This document shows, one piece after another, positions 35,108-43,828 of a stretch of 64,000 nucleotides of DNA. The notes beneath the pieces were generated by a model. That model did not search any database. It was not told the origin of the DNA and was given only the letters and a program-made list of their open reading frames with translations. Position 1 is the stretch's first letter. Each line of letters begins with the position of its first letter. The position numbers and the translations under genes were made by a program. Origin of the DNA: an uncultured Roseobacter sp. (lineage in GTDB: Bacteria > Pseudomonadota > Alphaproteobacteria > Rhodobacterales > Rhodobacteraceae). The stretch spans positions 62,001 to 126,000 of the forward strand of contig NZ_CANLYL010000004.1 of assembly GCF_947495275.1 (NCBI RefSeq), in the 5' to 3' direction.

Positions 35108-36360
35108 CACAAACCCTCCTCTTGGCTGATGAAGCGGAAGAAAAAGAAGCTGAAGGCGAGCAGACATCCAAAGATGACTACTGCCACGGCTGCACCCGCA
35201 CCAATGTTGGAAATTGCAAAGGCCTGCTCATAGACGTTCACGGTCAGCGTTCTTGTACCCGCGTTCCCACCCGTCAGCAGGAAAATGTCGTCGAATTTGT
35301 TGAACGTCCAGATGAAGCGCAGCAAGAACAGAACGGACAGGATGCCCAGAAGCTGCGGCACGCTGAGATACCAGAATTTCTGGAACGGGGAGGCACCATC
35401 CATATCTGCCGCTTCGTACATATCCGTGTCGATGGATTGCATCCGTGCGAGAATGAACAGGAAGGAAAGCGGGAAGTAGCGCCATATCTCGAAGATAGTG
35501 ACCATGATCAGGGCCAGAGGGCGTTCGCCAAAGAAGTTGATGGCCTGTTCAGTGACGCCCATCTGGATCAGGAGCGCATTGGCACTACCTGAGAAAGGAT
35601 CAAAAAGAAGGATCCAGGCGAAGGCTACGGCGATGATCGGCGAGACATAGGGAAAGAGATAGAGCCCTCTGAGAATGCCTTGCCCTTTGAAGGACTTGTT
35701 CAGCAGCAAGGCGGCAAAGAGACCAAAGAGTAATGCGCCAATAGTGCCGAAAACGGTATAAAACAGTGTGACCCAGAGAACTGACCAGAACTCGTCGCCG
35801 TCGAAGACACGGGCGAAGTTGTCCAACGTGAATGTTGCATTGGTCAGCACGTTGGAAGCTTTGCCTTGGGGTATGGCCGGGCTGTCTTTTGGCCCTTCGC
35901 CGTTGTCGAGATAGGCCTGCTCAATCGTGACGGGGATCATCAGGTTTTCGCGGTAGCCTGGCTCCCAATCACCCAGGTCGCAGGAAAGATCACGGCCTTC
36001 GAGGGTGCAGCGCGGGTCGAGTTCCGTAACGGTCAGTCCCGCGGGCACCCTGTCTGTGAAGGAGACGTCTAGAATGGGTTGTTCCTGTGAGGAGTTGCGC
36101 AAGCGATACCTGATGTTCGCCTGATCGCCGACGGCTTCGTCGTCGCCGCGGATGTCTTCGCGTAAAACAACCTCGGGTGGGCGCAGATCAGCAAGCGACA
36201 CCGGCTTGAAACTGATCCAGAAGATTGCCAGCAGGGGCAGGACGACCACGAGGGCCACGGCGATGATCGTGGGCGCAAGCAGACCCCATGCCAGACGTGC
36301 TTCAATACGTGCCAGCGGGCCCGTGCCCTTTGGCGGGACGGCTTCGGTCATGGCTCTCAT
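35107..36360 (-). CDS. Sugar ABC transporter permease, MalF type, with large periplasmic insert
   Basis: Protein of 417 aa. First membrane segment LAPTIIAVALVVVLPLLAIF, then an insert of about 130 residues, then the five core segments and EAA loop YEAADMDGASPFQKFWYLSVPQL. The insert (about residues 65-165) has the look of a DUF11-type Ig-like domain: NIRYRLRNSSQ, DRVPAGLTVTELDPRC, LSCDLGDWEPG. This recalls the periplasmic P2 loop of MalF that contacts the binding protein. The start is ATG 36360 or the ATG 9 nt later; spacing to GGAG favours the second. Partner of the MalG-type gene. Confidence 0.9.
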   Translation of the reverse strand: MRAMTEAVPPKGTGPLARIEARLAWGLLAPTIIAVALVVVLPLLAIFWISFKPVSLADLRPPEVVLREDIRGDDEAVGDQANIRYRLRNSSQEQPILDVSFTDRVPAGLTVTELDPRCTLEGRDLSCDLGDWEPGYRENLMIPVTIEQAYLDNGEGPKDSPAIPQGKASNVLTNATFTLDNFARVFDGDEFWSVLWVTLFYTVFGTIGALLFGLFAALLLNKSFKGQGILRGLYLFPYVSPIIAVAFAWILLFDPFSGSANALLIQMGVTEQAINFFGERPLALIMVTIFEIWRYFPLSFLFILARMQSIDTDMYEAADMDGASPFQKFWYLSVPQLLGILSVLFLLRFIWTFNKFDDIFLLTGGNAGTRTLTVNVYEQAFAISNIGAGAAVAVVIFGCLLAFSFFFFRFISQEEGL

Positions 36361-36384
36361 GCTCCGATGATGCGAATGAGGGGA

Positions 36385-36406
36385 CGGGGCGACAGGGATC
36401 GCCCCG
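36385..36406 (-). terminator. Intercistronic hairpin after solute-binding protein gene
   Basis: Perfect 8-bp stem CGGGGCGA / TCGCCCCG with a 6-nt loop, 15 nt after the binding-protein stop. Such hairpins typically stabilise the binding-protein mRNA and reduce read-through to the permease genes. Confidence 0.6.
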
Positions 36407-36421
36407 CAGGATCGTTATGGT

Positions 36422-37774
36422 TTAATTGACGCCAGCGATGGCCTTGTTGAGTTCCGCTACGGTCGCTGCAGCATCGCGTTCGCCGTCGATGAATTCACGC
36501 ACAAAGCGATTGATCACCTGGCTGTTGATGATCTTGGAAGCCACCGCCAGTTGACCGTCGGAAACGCCCCAACGTTGCGCTACATCCAGACCTCCGACGA
36601 TTTCATCAATCATCGCCTGCTCGTAGAGATCACCCAAGGGGGCTTTGCGATCGACGCCAACATCAAGTCCCGCCCACAAGGTGCTGAATTTCGAGGGATC
36701 TTCCTCGGTGCCGCGCCGTACGGGAAATTTACCTTCCGGTGCAATGGAAAGCGTCTGACCGTATCCTTCGTTCATCGAAAACTGGACAAACTCCATGGCC
36801 GCATCGGTTTCCGCATCCGAGGTAATGCCAAAGTAACGGACGTCGCCCCAGGCTGCGCCATCGGGATTGGACGGTCCGGCAAAGTTGGTCACGATCCCGG
36901 TGGCAGCGGCCAGATCACGCGACTGCGGATCGTCGTTGATCGTGGGGGGTGCGCTGTCACGCAGCCCAGCCAGTTCGTCCAGAATGAAAGGCGACCAGAT
37001 GATCATTGCCGCGTTGCCCGAGAAATACAGCGTGCGGGATTGATCCCAATAGAGGTCTCCGGGCGGCGAGGCTTCGGAGATTGCTTTGTAGAACTCCAGA
37101 ACCTCGACTGTTTTGGCCTCATCAAGAGGCTGCACGCCATCGGGCCCGACGGGAGAAACGCCGTTTGCCAAAAACACGTGCTCAAGCACCTGGCTCATGA
37201 AGTTCTCGTCAATCTTGGTGGCGGCGACAAATCCATACATTTCTGGCGGATTATGAAGCTTTTCGACTGCCGCCAGCACATTGGCATAGGTCGTGGGCGG
37301 TGCGAGGCCGTTTTCTTCAAACTTATCCGCGCGGTAAACAAGCATCTGGGTCCAGCCATCTACCGGTACGGAAGCAAATCCGTCACTGGTGGCCGCCATT
37401 GCAAGTGCGCCCGGAGCGAAGGTTTTTTCACCGAGATCTTCGATCACATCGGTTGCCGCATCGGTGTCGAGAATCCCGGCGTCCGCCCAGGGCAAAGCGT
37501 ATTGCAATGGATGATAAATCACATCGGGCAAGTCACCCGCGGCAAAGGCCGCTGTGGCACGCGTTCCCAGGTCGCTTTCGGTGACCGGAATAACTTCCAC
37601 CGTATGGCCGGATGCGGCTGCGAAATCGGCGGCCATCTGTTCTTGCCGCTCCAACCTTTCGGGCTGCTCCTCCGTGGTCCAGAACCGCAGGTTTTCGGCA
37701 TTCGCGGCGAACGTGGACAAGATCAGGGCCATTGCAGCCCCCGATAAGATCTCCGCTTTTCTGTTCAGTTTCAT
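36422..37774 (-). CDS. Extracellular sugar-binding protein of ABC transporter
   Basis: Protein of 450 aa. Signal peptide through about residue 26 (cleavage after FAANA), then a family-1 solute-binding fold (EENGLAPPTTYANVLAAVEK, SGNAAMIIWSPFILDEL, the MalE-like core). It captures the sugar in the periplasm for the MalF/MalG permease pair. GGGAGGA lies 5 nt before the ATG at 37774. Encoded 35 nt after the LacI gene and probably co-transcribed with it. Confidence 0.94.
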   Translation of the reverse strand: MKLNRKAEILSGAAMALILSTFAANAENLRFWTTEEQPERLERQEQMAADFAAASGHTVEVIPVTESDLGTRATAAFAAGDLPDVIYHPLQYALPWADAGILDTDAATDVIEDLGEKTFAPGALAMAATSDGFASVPVDGWTQMLVYRADKFEENGLAPPTTYANVLAAVEKLHNPPEMYGFVAATKIDENFMSQVLEHVFLANGVSPVGPDGVQPLDEAKTVEVLEFYKAISEASPPGDLYWDQSRTLYFSGNAAMIIWSPFILDELAGLRDSAPPTINDDPQSRDLAAATGIVTNFAGPSNPDGAAWGDVRYFGITSDAETDAAMEFVQFSMNEGYGQTLSIAPEGKFPVRRGTEEDPSKFSTLWAGLDVGVDRKAPLGDLYEQAMIDEIVGGLDVAQRWGVSDGQLAVASKIINSQVINRFVREFIDGERDAAATVAELNKAIAGVN

Positions 37775-37809
37775 GGTGTCCTCCCTTGGGTATTTCAGAT
37801 CTTTGGATG

Positions 37810-38910
37810 TCAGCTTGCGCTGGAAACCCTTTGCGCAAGTTCGATGGAATTGAGACATGGCGGGCCGGATGAACCCCGATCCAGAAACGTTGCCTTGACC
37901 GTTTCACGCAGGACTTCGGGATCTTCTCCCTTGATGCGGCGTATCAGCAATGCGCTCAATCGCTGCCCGGATTCTGTGAAGTCGACGGCGTAGGTTGAAA
38001 GCGGCGGTGCCGCATGTGCGCCTTCCGGAATGCCGTCATAAGATATCACCGACAGATCTTTTCCGACCTCAAGCCCGCACTCTGAGGCCGCTGTGTAGAC
38101 GCCCAGAGCGGCCTTATCGACCGCACAGACAATTGCGGTCGGTGGATTTGAGGTGCGCAGGATTTCCCTTGCGTGGGCTGCTCCGGTGGATTGCGTCACG
38201 GCACCTTCGCGCATGTGGGCGACCGCTGGTTTCAGACCCGCAGCCTGCATTCCGTTGAGGTAGCCGTCGCGGCGCAACGCACCGTAGGTGTACTGCATTC
38301 CGCCATTTATAAATCCGATGCGTCGATGTCCGAGTTTCGCCAGATGGGTGACAGCGTCGAACATGGCGTCTTCCCCAAGAACATCGAACCAGGCGCAATC
38401 GGCGGGGTTTGGACTGCGCCCAAAAAGCACAAAAGGAACACCCGCATTGCGCAGCAACGTCACGCGCGGATCGACAACCATCGTCCGCGGCAGGATGAAA
38501 CCGTCCGCCTTGCGGTTGCGGATCATGTCGTTGAAGACCGCCTCGGTCGGGTTGGTTTCATTGGAAGCCGCGATGGTCAGTGTCCAGCCTTCGGCACTCG
38601 CTCCCTGGCTCAGACCGGCAAGAAATTCCGCAAGGAAAGGACGGTGCGCATCATGATCCGTCATCTGGATGATCAGGCCCAGAGATTTGGTCAAACCGGT
38701 GCGAATGGCCTGAGCATGGCTCAGCGGATGATAGCCCATTTTCTCCGCCATTCGTCGCACGCGCAAGCGCGTGCCTTCGGAAATGTCAGGGTAGTCATTC
38801 ATCGCGCGTGAGACCGTAGACTTGGTCAAGCCGAGCGCCTCAGAGACGTCCGAAATCGTGACGCGCAGAGGTTGAGTATGACCTGCAGTGGATTTGATTT
38901 GAACCGTCAC
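37810..38910 (-). CDS. LacI family repressor of the sugar transport operon
   Basis: Protein of 366 aa from the GTG at 38910, chosen because AAGGGAGG stands 6 nt ahead of it; the open frame continues upstream to 39039 but without a ribosome site. The helix-turn-helix reads TISDVSEALGLTKSTVSRAM, followed by the hinge and a periplasmic-binding-protein-like effector domain (SLGLIIQMTDHDAHRPFLAE). First gene of the leftward cluster with the ABC transporter and glycosidase, so it is the likely regulator of all of them, binding the palindrome upstream. Confidence 0.92.
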   Translation of the reverse strand: MTVQIKSTAGHTQPLRVTISDVSEALGLTKSTVSRAMNDYPDISEGTRLRVRRMAEKMGYHPLSHAQAIRTGLTKSLGLIIQMTDHDAHRPFLAEFLAGLSQGASAEGWTLTIAASNETNPTEAVFNDMIRNRKADGFILPRTMVVDPRVTLLRNAGVPFVLFGRSPNPADCAWFDVLGEDAMFDAVTHLAKLGHRRIGFINGGMQYTYGALRRDGYLNGMQAAGLKPAVAHMREGAVTQSTGAAHAREILRTSNPPTAIVCAVDKAALGVYTAASECGLEVGKDLSVISYDGIPEGAHAAPPLSTYAVDFTESGQRLSALLIRRIKGEDPEVLRETVKATFLDRGSSGPPCLNSIELAQRVSSAS

Positions 38911-38941
38911 GCGATTCCTCCCTTGAGAATCAGCGTGATCT

Positions 38942-38957
38942 CCGAAACCGGTTTCGG
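38942..38957. promoter_or_regulatory. LacI-type operator palindrome
   Basis: Perfect 16-bp palindrome CCGAAACCGGTTTCGG, 32 nt before the lacI start. The core GAAACCGGTTTC with a central CG is the classic LacI-family operator form. A partial second copy (CCGGTTTCAC, about 38991-39000) lies nearby and could support looping. Confidence 0.75.
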
Positions 38958-39114
38958 CAAGGGATTTTCTGTAATCCGGATGCACCCGTGCCGGTTTCAC
39001 CCGCAGTTTGGCGCATCGAATGTGGTTTTGCGCCATCACCCGGCATCCGAATTCGCATCTGATTGTCAGAGGTTTTCAGATTGCTATCAGCACTCGAAAC
39101 GATCACGCAACTGC

Positions 39115-39139
39115 CCGAGCGCAACGGGGTTACGCTCGG
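39115..39139 (-). terminator. Hairpin downstream of the giant protein gene
   Basis: CCGAGCGCAAC and GTTACGCTCGG form an 11-bp stem with one G-T wobble and a 3-nt loop, 27 nt past the stop of the giant gene (minus strand) and upstream of lacI. No U tract follows. Confidence 0.55.
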
Positions 39140-39165
39140 ATCTGAGGGCAGGCGGTTTTGTAGTC

Positions 39166-42100
39166 TCAGGGCATCAGGGAAATCTGATCAATGCTCAAGG
39201 TTTCCATACCATCTTCCTGCCATTTTGCCGTGATCGTGGCTTGTCCTGAAGGCGAGGAGGGGGGCGTGTAAATGACTTGCACGATCCCGTCCGGGCCGGA
39301 AATCGCTTCGCTCAGGTTTAGAGTCCCCGGCCCGTCAAGCTCAAAATGGACACGTGCGCCTGTTTTGTAGTGCCGGCCTCTGGCCAATTGATACTGCATG
39401 ATCACATCCTCCCCATTGGCAGCGGAGGGGGAAAGCTCGAAGGTCGGCGTATCGGTTGCCGTGTTCCAGCCGCCCAGCGACAGCAACGTCAGCCCGCCTT
39501 TCACGATAACTTCGGTCGTGTCTGTGACCAATCCGCCACCCGCGAGGCTCGCGGAAACCGTCAGTACAAGATTGTTCAGATCGCCGGTTTGCCAGGCTGT
39601 TGCCTTGCCAACAAATGATCCGAATTCGATCTCGGCGGCAAAGGGCGTATTTTCGGTTGTCTGGCCCTTCAGCACCGTCGCGTTTGCCATCTCGAAGGAC
39701 CTTATTTCAACGTCGAATGAATGGCCCCTTTCAAGCGTGCCATCGGCGCGCACCAACGCGGCACCGACTGAAACAGTGATTTTGTTCTGCGGGAAGATGC
39801 CATCCTGGGGGACAGGGATGGGGTCGATCTTCAGCGCGATGTTGAGATCCGAAATGTCAAACTCCGGGTCAAGGCCCAACTGGACCGCTTCGGCATAGTC
39901 TTTTGAGATGATTTCCATATCGGTAATGATCGTGGAGCTGTCTTTGAGCTTCTCGTTCAGCTCAGACAGGTTGCCATCGTAGGCTTTGGTCAGGCGCTGG
40001 CGCGCGAGGCTGTAACGCGATGACAGCTCATCATTGCCCTCAAGTCCAAGCTGGGACACGGTCCCGTACCATGTGACAAACTCGCGCGCCGCATCATTGG
40101 TCTTCGGTCCGGGGTCTTCGATGGCTTGCCCGATGCGCAACCCGACTGCCTGGTCAAACCATTTGCGCAGCTCAGCGATGACTTTTTCGCGATCGTAGCT
40201 GGCTCCGTTCTCGTCGAGCTCGTTGCCGATGGTTTCCAGAACCTTGCGCCCGAGGGGGCTGATGTCACCTGGCTCGAAATCCGGCGGGGTGTCTTCGTCG
40301 TCTTCGGAAGGATCAGACGGGTCGCCTTCGGGCGGGTTTGACCCGGAAGGCGGTGGGAATGGCTGAACCGGAGGAGGCGTACCCGAGCCCCCGCCCGTAC
40401 CACCACCGGGCGGTGGTCCATCGGGGTTGTCATCGGATTCCGTCAGCGTCGGGCCACCGCTGTCCCCTGTGTCGCCCGAGATGGGAATACCCTCGCCGTC
40501 GCCTGTTGCATCAGCTGTCTTGGCGCCAACTTCCGGGTCTTCGTTCTTGGCGCCTTCTTTGATGGCGTCGACCACAGCCTTGGTCGAGGCGGCCTTCTCG
40601 GTCGGGTTCTTGGGGGGATCTGCCACTTGACGCATGGACTGGCTGTGCAATTGCTGCGCCAATTTTGCCGCCGCTTCCCCAATTTGCACCGAAGCCTTCA
40701 GCGCCTGTTCAGCCGCGTCGCCGGTGAGCTTCGCTGATGCTTTCCCCATTTCACCCGCAAGATCATTCAGACTGGACATGGTGGAGACCAGCTGATCCGA
40801 TTTGGACATATCGCGGAACATGTTGCCATCGCGTACCGCACCAAGGATGTTCTGAAGCCCGGTTGCCGCCTGAAATGCTGGTGCGGTTGACTGTTGCAAA
40901 TGGGGGGCCTGAACATTCGGATCAAGGCTGCCGGGGGTTTGGTAGGGGGCCTGCAGGGACAACGGGCTGATTTCCGGCGCATGATGTGGAATGGGGCTGT
41001 CCTGCCAGTTCCAATAGCGATCCGGCACGACATATTCGGCCCCATTCGCTCGACCCAGGATAGACTCGGCAAAGACACCGGACGAGGGCAGGTAGACCAA
41101 TCCCGCCTTCCCGGATGCACCGCGATCATCGGCGAACTTCTTGGCCACTATGGCGTGATATTTTATCAGGGTGCCGAGGCTCACGAGCTTGTCCGCGCCG
41201 TATTTTGCGACAAGATCCTTGAAGCGGGCCAAAAGATCGCTTTCGCGACTGATGTCCTGTTTCAGCCAGAGCACAATAGCACCGTCGGTGAAACCCAGGG
41301 GCCGCGTGTCTGCAATCTCGTGCAGCGGTATTTTCGCGCCATCGCCAGCGTCCGACAGGATTTCAATGGCATCCAGCAAACGGGTGATGGCGGGACCGGC
41401 GGCCAGCGAGAATACCTGACGCGTAAAGGCATAACGATGCCGGTTCAGATGATCTATGATCTGGGCGCGCCATTCCTCGCGCAAGGCCACGGAATCTTCA
41501 TAGGCTTGCCGGGCTGTGGCATTGTCAGTCTCGATCTGCGTGATTTCTGCCTGGGCTTCAGCAAAACTGTTCCACTGGTCGCGAAGATCGGAAACCGGAT
41601 CGAATTCAAACTGCCCCGAAAAGAGGTTGTCCTTTCGTGCAAGAGCTTGTGTCGGCAAGGAAATATTGGCGTGAGTTTCGAGAAAGCTGGGCCCGCTGAT
41701 CATCAGATTGTCGATCTTGACCTTGCCGTTCACCGTGACACCGGTTTCCAGCCCGGTCAGTTTTTCGAACATGTTGCCCGCCGCATCGGTCATTGAATCG
41801 CGATGCGTCAGCTGAACAAATATCCCCCGCAGGTCTCCGCTGATGTTTCCGTCCGGTATACCGAACGTCATATCGATACGGCGCCCGCTGAACACGAGGT
41901 TGGCAACCAGCTGAGCCAGATCGCTGATGTCTTTGAGCCCTTTGCGCTGACCGTCCTGTGTTTCCAGATAGACCTCGACCAGTGAGAACAGAGAGGCAAG
42001 CTGCGTGGGATCATTGATAAGAAGCTCCCCGAGCGTGAGGGGGAAATCCAGTGTCACCGTGATTTTTGCATTGCTGACTTTGAGGTCCGACAGTTTGGGT

Positions 42101-43563
42101 GCCGGGGCATTCGGCAGGTCGGGAACGGATGCGGGAACCGGTTCCTTAAGCGGGGGCGCGAGATAAAGCGCATCGCCCCAATCCAGCATATCGCCGTCGA
42201 AACTGACCCGCAGGGACGTCCAGTAGAGGTCTGTGGCGACATCGTCAAAAAGGATCGGCGCGAAAGGCAGCATCAGGAAGGGACGTGTCTCGAAAGGGCT
42301 GGTGTGGACCAGATAGCGCTGCAATACCTCAAAATAGGTCACGTTGAGCGCGTGCATGTGATTGTAGTTGGTCACATTGGAGGATGTCAGGTTCTGGCTT
42401 TCGGATTGCTCGTCGGTGACCACGACCGCAGAGCGCAATGACCGGACGAAACTGGCCTGCTGGGCCGTGCTTTGCTGGATGCGTTGGCTGGTCTCGCCCA
42501 TCACGTCCCGCTCTCCAGCGCTTTCGGATTCGATCACGCCAAGGGCCGTGGCCCCGGAAAAAATCAAGCTACCTGCCGCAACACCGGCACCGGCACCAAC
42601 TGCCGCGCCGATGGCAGTGCCACCGCCGGGCTCAACGGCGGTTCCGATCAGACCGCCGGCAATTCCGCCGACAGCCGCACCAGCCATCACAAACGAACCA
42701 GCGGTAACCATCGACCCCGCCATTGCCGAGGTTCTGCCGAATTGCTGTTCCTCAGCGACGGCTTGGGCGACTTCATCGAGCGCGCGGTGGTGCTGTTCGC
42801 GGTTGCGCAGTTTCTCGCCCGCTTGTGTCGCCTCATTGCGCGCGGCCTGACTGCGGCGGGTCCAATCGACCACCGCGACATTGCGGCTTTCTCCGGGCGC
42901 CATGCTTAAGGTGTGCAGAACCTCTCCCAGTGCGGTGCCAAGCGCGTGCCAGGATTGATCGTACCCCACCATGTACCCAAGCCGCAAAACAGGGCAGGGC
43001 AGCCTGTCAGAGGTGATCAGCGTATTGGCCAGGGGGCCGGGGCTCATTTTCCCGCGCGCGGAAGGCACAACAAGATCCGATGGCAGGCAATCAATATCGA
43101 CCTTTAACCGCAGGTCTCGCAGGTCGCGGTCAACGACCCAACTGGTAAAGCGTTTGTTGACGTGACCCCCTCCGGCCATTTCCGGCAAAAGCTCCGCCGG
43201 TGCGGATGGAGGTTCGGAAAACCCGTTTGCCGGGAACGCGCTGTCGAGCAGATCGCTTAGGGCGTCTGGCAGTCCCGCAAGGTCAGCCAGAGTCAGAATG
43301 CCTGCATCTTTGAGCGTTTCGGCGTCGCGATCTGATATGCCGTGCAGAACCTCAATAGGAAAATCGGATGGGTGCCGGGCTGCTGCGGTAGCTGCCCGTT
43401 TGGCGTCAATGAAAGGTGATAGCGCTTCGGACGAACTGGCCCCCTCTCGGGACAGCCTTACGACAGACCGGGCGGCGACAATCGGTTGATAGTTCAGCAA
43501 ACCCCGCGCCGAGCGCAGGCCGAGACGTTCAAGAAGGGATGCATAGGGCATCGAAATCGACAT
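39166..43563 (-). CDS. Giant uncharacterised protein with HhH, glycine-zipper and Ig-like regions
   Basis: About 1465 aa, not recognised as a characterised family. No signal peptide. Order: an HhH-like segment near 75-100 (HGISDRDAETLKDAGILTLA); a conserved-looking block LHTLSMAPGESRNVAVVDW near 217-235; an Arg/Glu/Ala helix-rich part to 275; a glycine-zipper hydrophobic hairpin near 285-335 (GAAVGGIAGGLIGTA, GAAVGAGAGVAAGSL); NYNHMHALNVTYFEVLQRY near 400-419; long mixed region; Pro/Gly/Asp-rich linker near 1040-1100; C-terminal beta-rich part ending in a Big_1/Ig-like domain (about 1385-1465). The ATG at 43563 is chosen; a TTG 33 nt upstream is possible. Divergent from an ECF sigma gene. Possible roles include membrane-associated assembly or injection; nothing is proven. 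Confidence 0.85.
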   Translation of the reverse strand: MSISMPYASLLERLGLRSARGLLNYQPIVAARSVVRLSREGASSSEALSPFIDAKRAATAAARHPSDFPIEVLHGISDRDAETLKDAGILTLADLAGLPDALSDLLDSAFPANGFSEPPSAPAELLPEMAGGGHVNKRFTSWVVDRDLRDLRLKVDIDCLPSDLVVPSARGKMSPGPLANTLITSDRLPCPVLRLGYMVGYDQSWHALGTALGEVLHTLSMAPGESRNVAVVDWTRRSQAARNEATQAGEKLRNREQHHRALDEVAQAVAEEQQFGRTSAMAGSMVTAGSFVMAGAAVGGIAGGLIGTAVEPGGGTAIGAAVGAGAGVAAGSLIFSGATALGVIESESAGERDVMGETSQRIQQSTAQQASFVRSLRSAVVVTDEQSESQNLTSSNVTNYNHMHALNVTYFEVLQRYLVHTSPFETRPFLMLPFAPILFDDVATDLYWTSLRVSFDGDMLDWGDALYLAPPLKEPVPASVPDLPNAPAPKLSDLKVSNAKITVTLDFPLTLGELLINDPTQLASLFSLVEVYLETQDGQRKGLKDISDLAQLVANLVFSGRRIDMTFGIPDGNISGDLRGIFVQLTHRDSMTDAAGNMFEKLTGLETGVTVNGKVKIDNLMISGPSFLETHANISLPTQALARKDNLFSGQFEFDPVSDLRDQWNSFAEAQAEITQIETDNATARQAYEDSVALREEWRAQIIDHLNRHRYAFTRQVFSLAAGPAITRLLDAIEILSDAGDGAKIPLHEIADTRPLGFTDGAIVLWLKQDISRESDLLARFKDLVAKYGADKLVSLGTLIKYHAIVAKKFADDRGASGKAGLVYLPSSGVFAESILGRANGAEYVVPDRYWNWQDSPIPHHAPEISPLSLQAPYQTPGSLDPNVQAPHLQQSTAPAFQAATGLQNILGAVRDGNMFRDMSKSDQLVSTMSSLNDLAGEMGKASAKLTGDAAEQALKASVQIGEAAAKLAQQLHSQSMRQVADPPKNPTEKAASTKAVVDAIKEGAKNEDPEVGAKTADATGDGEGIPISGDTGDSGGPTLTESDDNPDGPPPGGGTGGGSGTPPPVQPFPPPSGSNPPEGDPSDPSEDDEDTPPDFEPGDISPLGRKVLETIGNELDENGASYDREKVIAELRKWFDQAVGLRIGQAIEDPGPKTNDAAREFVTWYGTVSQLGLEGNDELSSRYSLARQRLTKAYDGNLSELNEKLKDSSTIITDMEIISKDYAEAVQLGLDPEFDISDLNIALKIDPIPVPQDGIFPQNKITVSVGAALVRADGTLERGHSFDVEIRSFEMANATVLKGQTTENTPFAAEIEFGSFVGKATAWQTGDLNNLVLTVSASLAGGGLVTDTTEVIVKGGLTLLSLGGWNTATDTPTFELSPSAANGEDVIMQYQLARGRHYKTGARVHFELDGPGTLNLSEAISGPDGIVQVIYTPPSSPSGQATITAKWQEDGMETLSIDQISLMP

Positions 43564-43572
43564 GATAAAATC

Positions 43573-43586
43573 CAATTCTAGAATTG
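43573..43586. promoter_or_regulatory. Palindrome just upstream of the giant gene start
   Basis: Perfect 14-bp palindrome CAATTCTAGAATTG, 10-23 nt before the chosen ATG and overlapping its leader. It could be a repressor site or an mRNA fold near the ribosome site. Confidence 0.4.
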
Positions 43587-43762
43587 CTTCAACCAATGGT
43601 TACGAGGACGTTAACATAAAAGTGAACATCGCGCATATATGTGGTGGCGCGGCCGGATAGCGTAGCGAATGTGCCCATTATTTCGCCCCTTTAACCGCAA
43701 TTTCAGGGTAAATTGGTCGGGTTTTTTTGAGAGGAGTTGTGGCAGGGTCGGTCGAAATTTGC

Positions 43763-43791
43763 GGAACCACCAAAAAAAATATCTACTCTGC
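43763..43791 (+). promoter_or_regulatory. Candidate ECF-type promoter of the sigma factor gene
   Basis: GGAACCA, a typical ECF -35, lies at 43763-43769, and TCTGC at 43787-43791 could be the -10 after 17 nt. Transcription would begin about 30 nt before the sigma start, giving a short leader with the AAGGGAG ribosome site. This fits autoregulation by the ECF factor but was judged by eye. Confidence 0.4.
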
Positions 43792-43828
43792 CCAAGGAAT
43801 GGCTGACCCCGCGCGTCTAAAGGGAGAC

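Noticed and set aside
36551..37747. Plus-strand open frame opposite the solute-binding protein gene
   Set aside because: Antisense shadow without recognisable content; the minus strand encodes a secreted binding protein with a good ribosome site.
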